This document shows positions 62,395 to 64,000 of a stretch of 64,000 bases of DNA, in pieces. The DNA comes from G963676655 sp963676655 (lineage in GTDB: Bacteria > Verrucomicrobiota > Lentisphaeria > Victivallales > Victivallaceae): assembly GCA_963676655.2 (NCBI GenBank), contig CAXXKX010000003.1:5208001-5272000 (forward strand), read 5' to 3'. Under the pieces are notes generated by a model. The model saw only the letters and a list, made by a program, of their open reading frames with translations. It ran no database searches and was not told the origin of the DNA. The position numbers and the translations under genes are program-made. Within the stretch, counting starts at the first letter, position 1. Every line of letters starts with the position of its first letter.

Positions 62395-62490
62395 TAGGCT
62401 CATCCACTTTTTCCGATTAAGATGTAGCTAAAAAAAAGCGCACGGGTTATGGTAGAAGCAATACCCAGGCAGCGCTGGGTGAAACGGGGT

Positions 62491-62814
62491 TCAGCGGTTG
62501 TTGAAGTCTGAGTCATGCATGAAAATGGCTTTATCAATGTGGATGTCGCCGTGATAATGCAGTTCAGGCGTCATTCCATCCTGTTTTTCCGATGCCGGAC
62601 CTGATTCATCACGTTGAGTATTGCCGTTACTTCCCGTGATTTCGTTCTCAACCGAATCGCGAACCAGCGAGAATGTTTCATGGATGCGCTGCTGCAGTTG
62701 CGGCGGCGTCAAGCCATCCGGCAGTTCAACCTCGACCGAGGCATGGTAGCTCTGGCTGGAATAATCCATCTCCGCCGGAACCTTCTTTGAAAATGAAGCA
62801 TTGAGTTTAAGCAT
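62491..62814 (-). CDS. Hypothetical protein of the integrated element
   Basis: 107 residues from ATG 62814, supported by GGAGGTAACT directly upstream. The N-terminal part is beta-rich (MLKLNASFSKKVPAEM, YHASVEVELPDGLTPPQLQQ) followed by a helix (RIHETFSLVRDSVENEI), with a polar tail. A similar layout is known from small proteins of integrative elements, but I do not recognise a family. Downstream of the beta-clamp gene on the same strand, 137 bases away, so probably cotranscribed. Confidence 0.65.
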   Translation of the reverse strand: MLKLNASFSKKVPAEMDYSSQSYHASVEVELPDGLTPPQLQQRIHETFSLVRDSVENEITGSNGNTQRDESGPASEKQDGMTPELHYHGDIHIDKAIFMHDSDFNNR

Positions 62815-62951
62815 AGTTACCTCCAATAAAAAAGACGCTACCAGAGCAACCCGATAACGGCATGTTAAGTTGTATGTTTATATCGTCTCCCCCACTTCCG
62901 TAGCACGTAGTGCGAAGTATGAAGTGGAGTATCGCAGCGGATCGTACCCGC

Positions 62952-64000
62952 TTAAAAGCCGCTGACTTGTTTCAGTTTATCCAGAATATCCCGCGTAGAC
63001 TTGAACTCACGTTCACGCTTACGGGCATTCTTCTGAATAACATTAACTGTCTGCTGGATTCCATTGGCAAACGTAATAGTTTCCCGTGCCTGCTGCTTGA
63101 GCTGATTTATTCCGCTAAACAGTTCCTCAAACGGGTCAATATCTTCGCTTTCAACAACGTTTCCGGCGTTAGCCGATTCCATTGTACCGGGTTGTTGATG
63201 ATCTTCTGTTGTTGGCATTTCCTGTTCCCTTTCATTTGTATTTCCGGCGTCAGCCGGTTCTTCCGCTCCGGCACGTTGCCGGTGGACAGCTTTGATGACC
63301 TGATCCACTGGCAATCCGCCATGTAACGACATAAAGACGAATACATCATTTCCACGACCGGTAGCCAGGATCGGGTTTACTCCGCCCGGATTGAAGCTGA
63401 ACTTGTTGAACCCGAAGTTCAGCGCCTGTAGCAATGGTTCCCGGTTCATCTGAATGACCGCTTCACCATCTCCGGTAAACTTGGCATCGATCCTGGCATG
63501 GATAGACTTCAGGTTCTCAGACAGGAACCGAACATCGCCATCTGCGGCGTAAAGATGTACGGCTTTATGTTCCGTGGTTGATTCCAACAGCGGCAATGCC
63601 GATTTCAGGTAATGCGCATCCTTATTGCTGATGACAATCGAATACTCGCTATCCTTCGGGATCACATGTTGATACTGCGGATAGTTCCCGGCAATGCCTT
63701 TTACGGCATATTCCCAAGGTCCGCTGATGATCTGGCAATAGCATTTGTTCTGGGTAATAGTCCCGTCCTGATCAGACAGCATCCCGCTGGTCAATACCTT
63801 GGTCTTCGGCAAAATAACCTTTGACTTAACTCCGGTTTGTTCATGAAACTTGACCAACTGTTTACCGTCGGAGGCGACAATGGCTCCTGTTTCCAGCAAC
63901 ACGCCGTTAAGCGTGCGCCGGGAATCATCCTTGGATGCCAATGGCAACACCTGCATAATCGCTTCCAACGCGTCAGCCGTGATCTTCTCCGGCTTCGTAA
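62952..64000 (-). CDS. DNA polymerase III beta-clamp-like protein (N-terminus outside window)
   Basis: At least 349 residues; the frame stays open through base 64000, reading TKPEKITADALEAIMQVLPL upstream of the first internal Met, so the start is beyond the edge. Beta-clamp features: LNGVLLETGAIVASDGKQLVKF (domain 1), ILPKTKVLT, YAVKGIAGNYPQYQHVIPKD (matches the G-x-FP-x-Y-x-xVIP pattern), VHLYAADGDVRFLSEN, IQMNREPLLQAL, and NPILATGRGNDVFVFMSL at the domain-3 end. A non-clamp C-terminal extension of about 110 residues (Glu/Ala/Asn-rich, then a helical segment around FEELFSGINQLKQQARET) follows. Plasmids and ICEs carry such homologues, where they may recruit host polymerase. Confidence 0.8.
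   Translation of the reverse strand, partial: TKPEKITADALEAIMQVLPLASKDDSRRTLNGVLLETGAIVASDGKQLVKFHEQTGVKSKVILPKTKVLTSGMLSDQDGTITQNKCYCQIISGPWEYAVKGIAGNYPQYQHVIPKDSEYSIVISNKDAHYLKSALPLLESTTEHKAVHLYAADGDVRFLSENLKSIHARIDAKFTGDGEAVIQMNREPLLQALNFGFNKFSFNPGGVNPILATGRGNDVFVFMSLHGGLPVDQVIKAVHRQRAGAEEPADAGNTNEREQEMPTTEDHQQPGTMESANAGNVVESEDIDPFEELFSGINQLKQQARETITFANGIQQTVNVIQKNARKREREFKSTRDILDKLKQVSGF

Larger units (their letters stand above)
59054..64000. mobile_element. Integrated element at tRNA-Ser, left end (continues beyond window)
   Basis: The left border is the tRNA-Ser 3' fragment; an integrase gene starts 130 bases inside it, followed by an excisionase-like gene, AT-rich spacers, a membrane protein, a small hypothetical gene and a beta-clamp homologue. 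Gene density is low and composition is mixed compared with the host region. No capsid, relaxase or secretion gene is visible in the 5 kb present, so phage, ICE and satellite cannot be told apart. Confidence 0.7.

Overview
The window looks like a chromosome segment of a Lentisphaerota (Victivallales-type) bacterium from a gut or other polysaccharide-rich habitat. This is inferred from three things seen in the sequence: a prepilin-type protein with the N-terminal motif and Gly-Asp-x-His C-terminus typical of the hugely expanded pseudopilin-like families of that phylum (39.8-40.4 kb), sodium:solute symporters of a long-tailed type, and a dense load of glycoside hydrolases, sulfatases, Gfo/Idh/MocA and ThuA proteins. 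No rRNA or universal marker is present, so the assignment is tentative.

Layout. 1-13.6 kb (+): a saccharide-utilisation run: C-terminus of a symporter, a secreted TIM-barrel-like protein, a GH2, a secreted esterase, a 1365-residue secreted GH9 modular enzyme, an (alpha/alpha)6-barrel glycosidase-like protein and two overlapping Cys-type sulfatases without signal peptides. 13.6-14.7 kb is decayed DNA. 14.7-27.9 kb: a DeoR-type regulator, an operator-rich divergent promoter, and an 11-gene catabolic operon (PfkB kinase, FucI/AraA-fold isomerase, IolB-like isomerase, FGGY kinase, NagB-like protein, amidohydrolase, MocA oxidoreductase, GH4, FAD oxidase plus Fe-S partner, class II aldolase), closed by a strong hairpin. 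28.1-29.0 kb: a hexose-6-phosphate mutarotase homologue.

29.4-45.3 kb (-): a lower-GC block of carbohydrate-active proteins: GH36-like, a secreted clan-A-like hydrolase, a secreted GH112-like protein carrying three almost identical LamG domains, a pseudopilin, a GH101/DUF5696-like protein, a CE7-type esterase, a truncated U32-like fragment and a QueG-like Fe-S protein. 45.6-50.6 kb (-): LacI regulator and an isomerase/aldolase/FGGY kinase operon with a near-consensus promoter framed by two operators. 50.8-57.3 kb: AraC regulator and a divergent operon of a third FucI/AraA-fold isomerase, MocA, ThuA and a symporter. A 54-bp promoter element is shared, with one mismatch, by this operon and the QueG-like gene 6 kb away, which ties the two blocks into one probable AraC regulon.

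57.4-59.0 kb is a gene graveyard (homing-endonuclease-associated-repeat pseudogene, a fructokinase stub, an almost perfect 25-bp palindrome). At 59.05 kb a 3' fragment of a tRNA-Ser gene marks the left end of an integrated element that runs off the window: tyrosine integrase, excisionase-like protein, an interrupted membrane protein, a small hypothetical protein and a DNA polymerase III beta-clamp homologue.

The main theme is three separately regulated modules (DeoR, LacI, AraC), each built around a paralogous FucI/AraA-fold isomerase. They probably feed different unusual sugars into isomerase, kinase and aldolase steps. The substrates cannot be read from the sequence.
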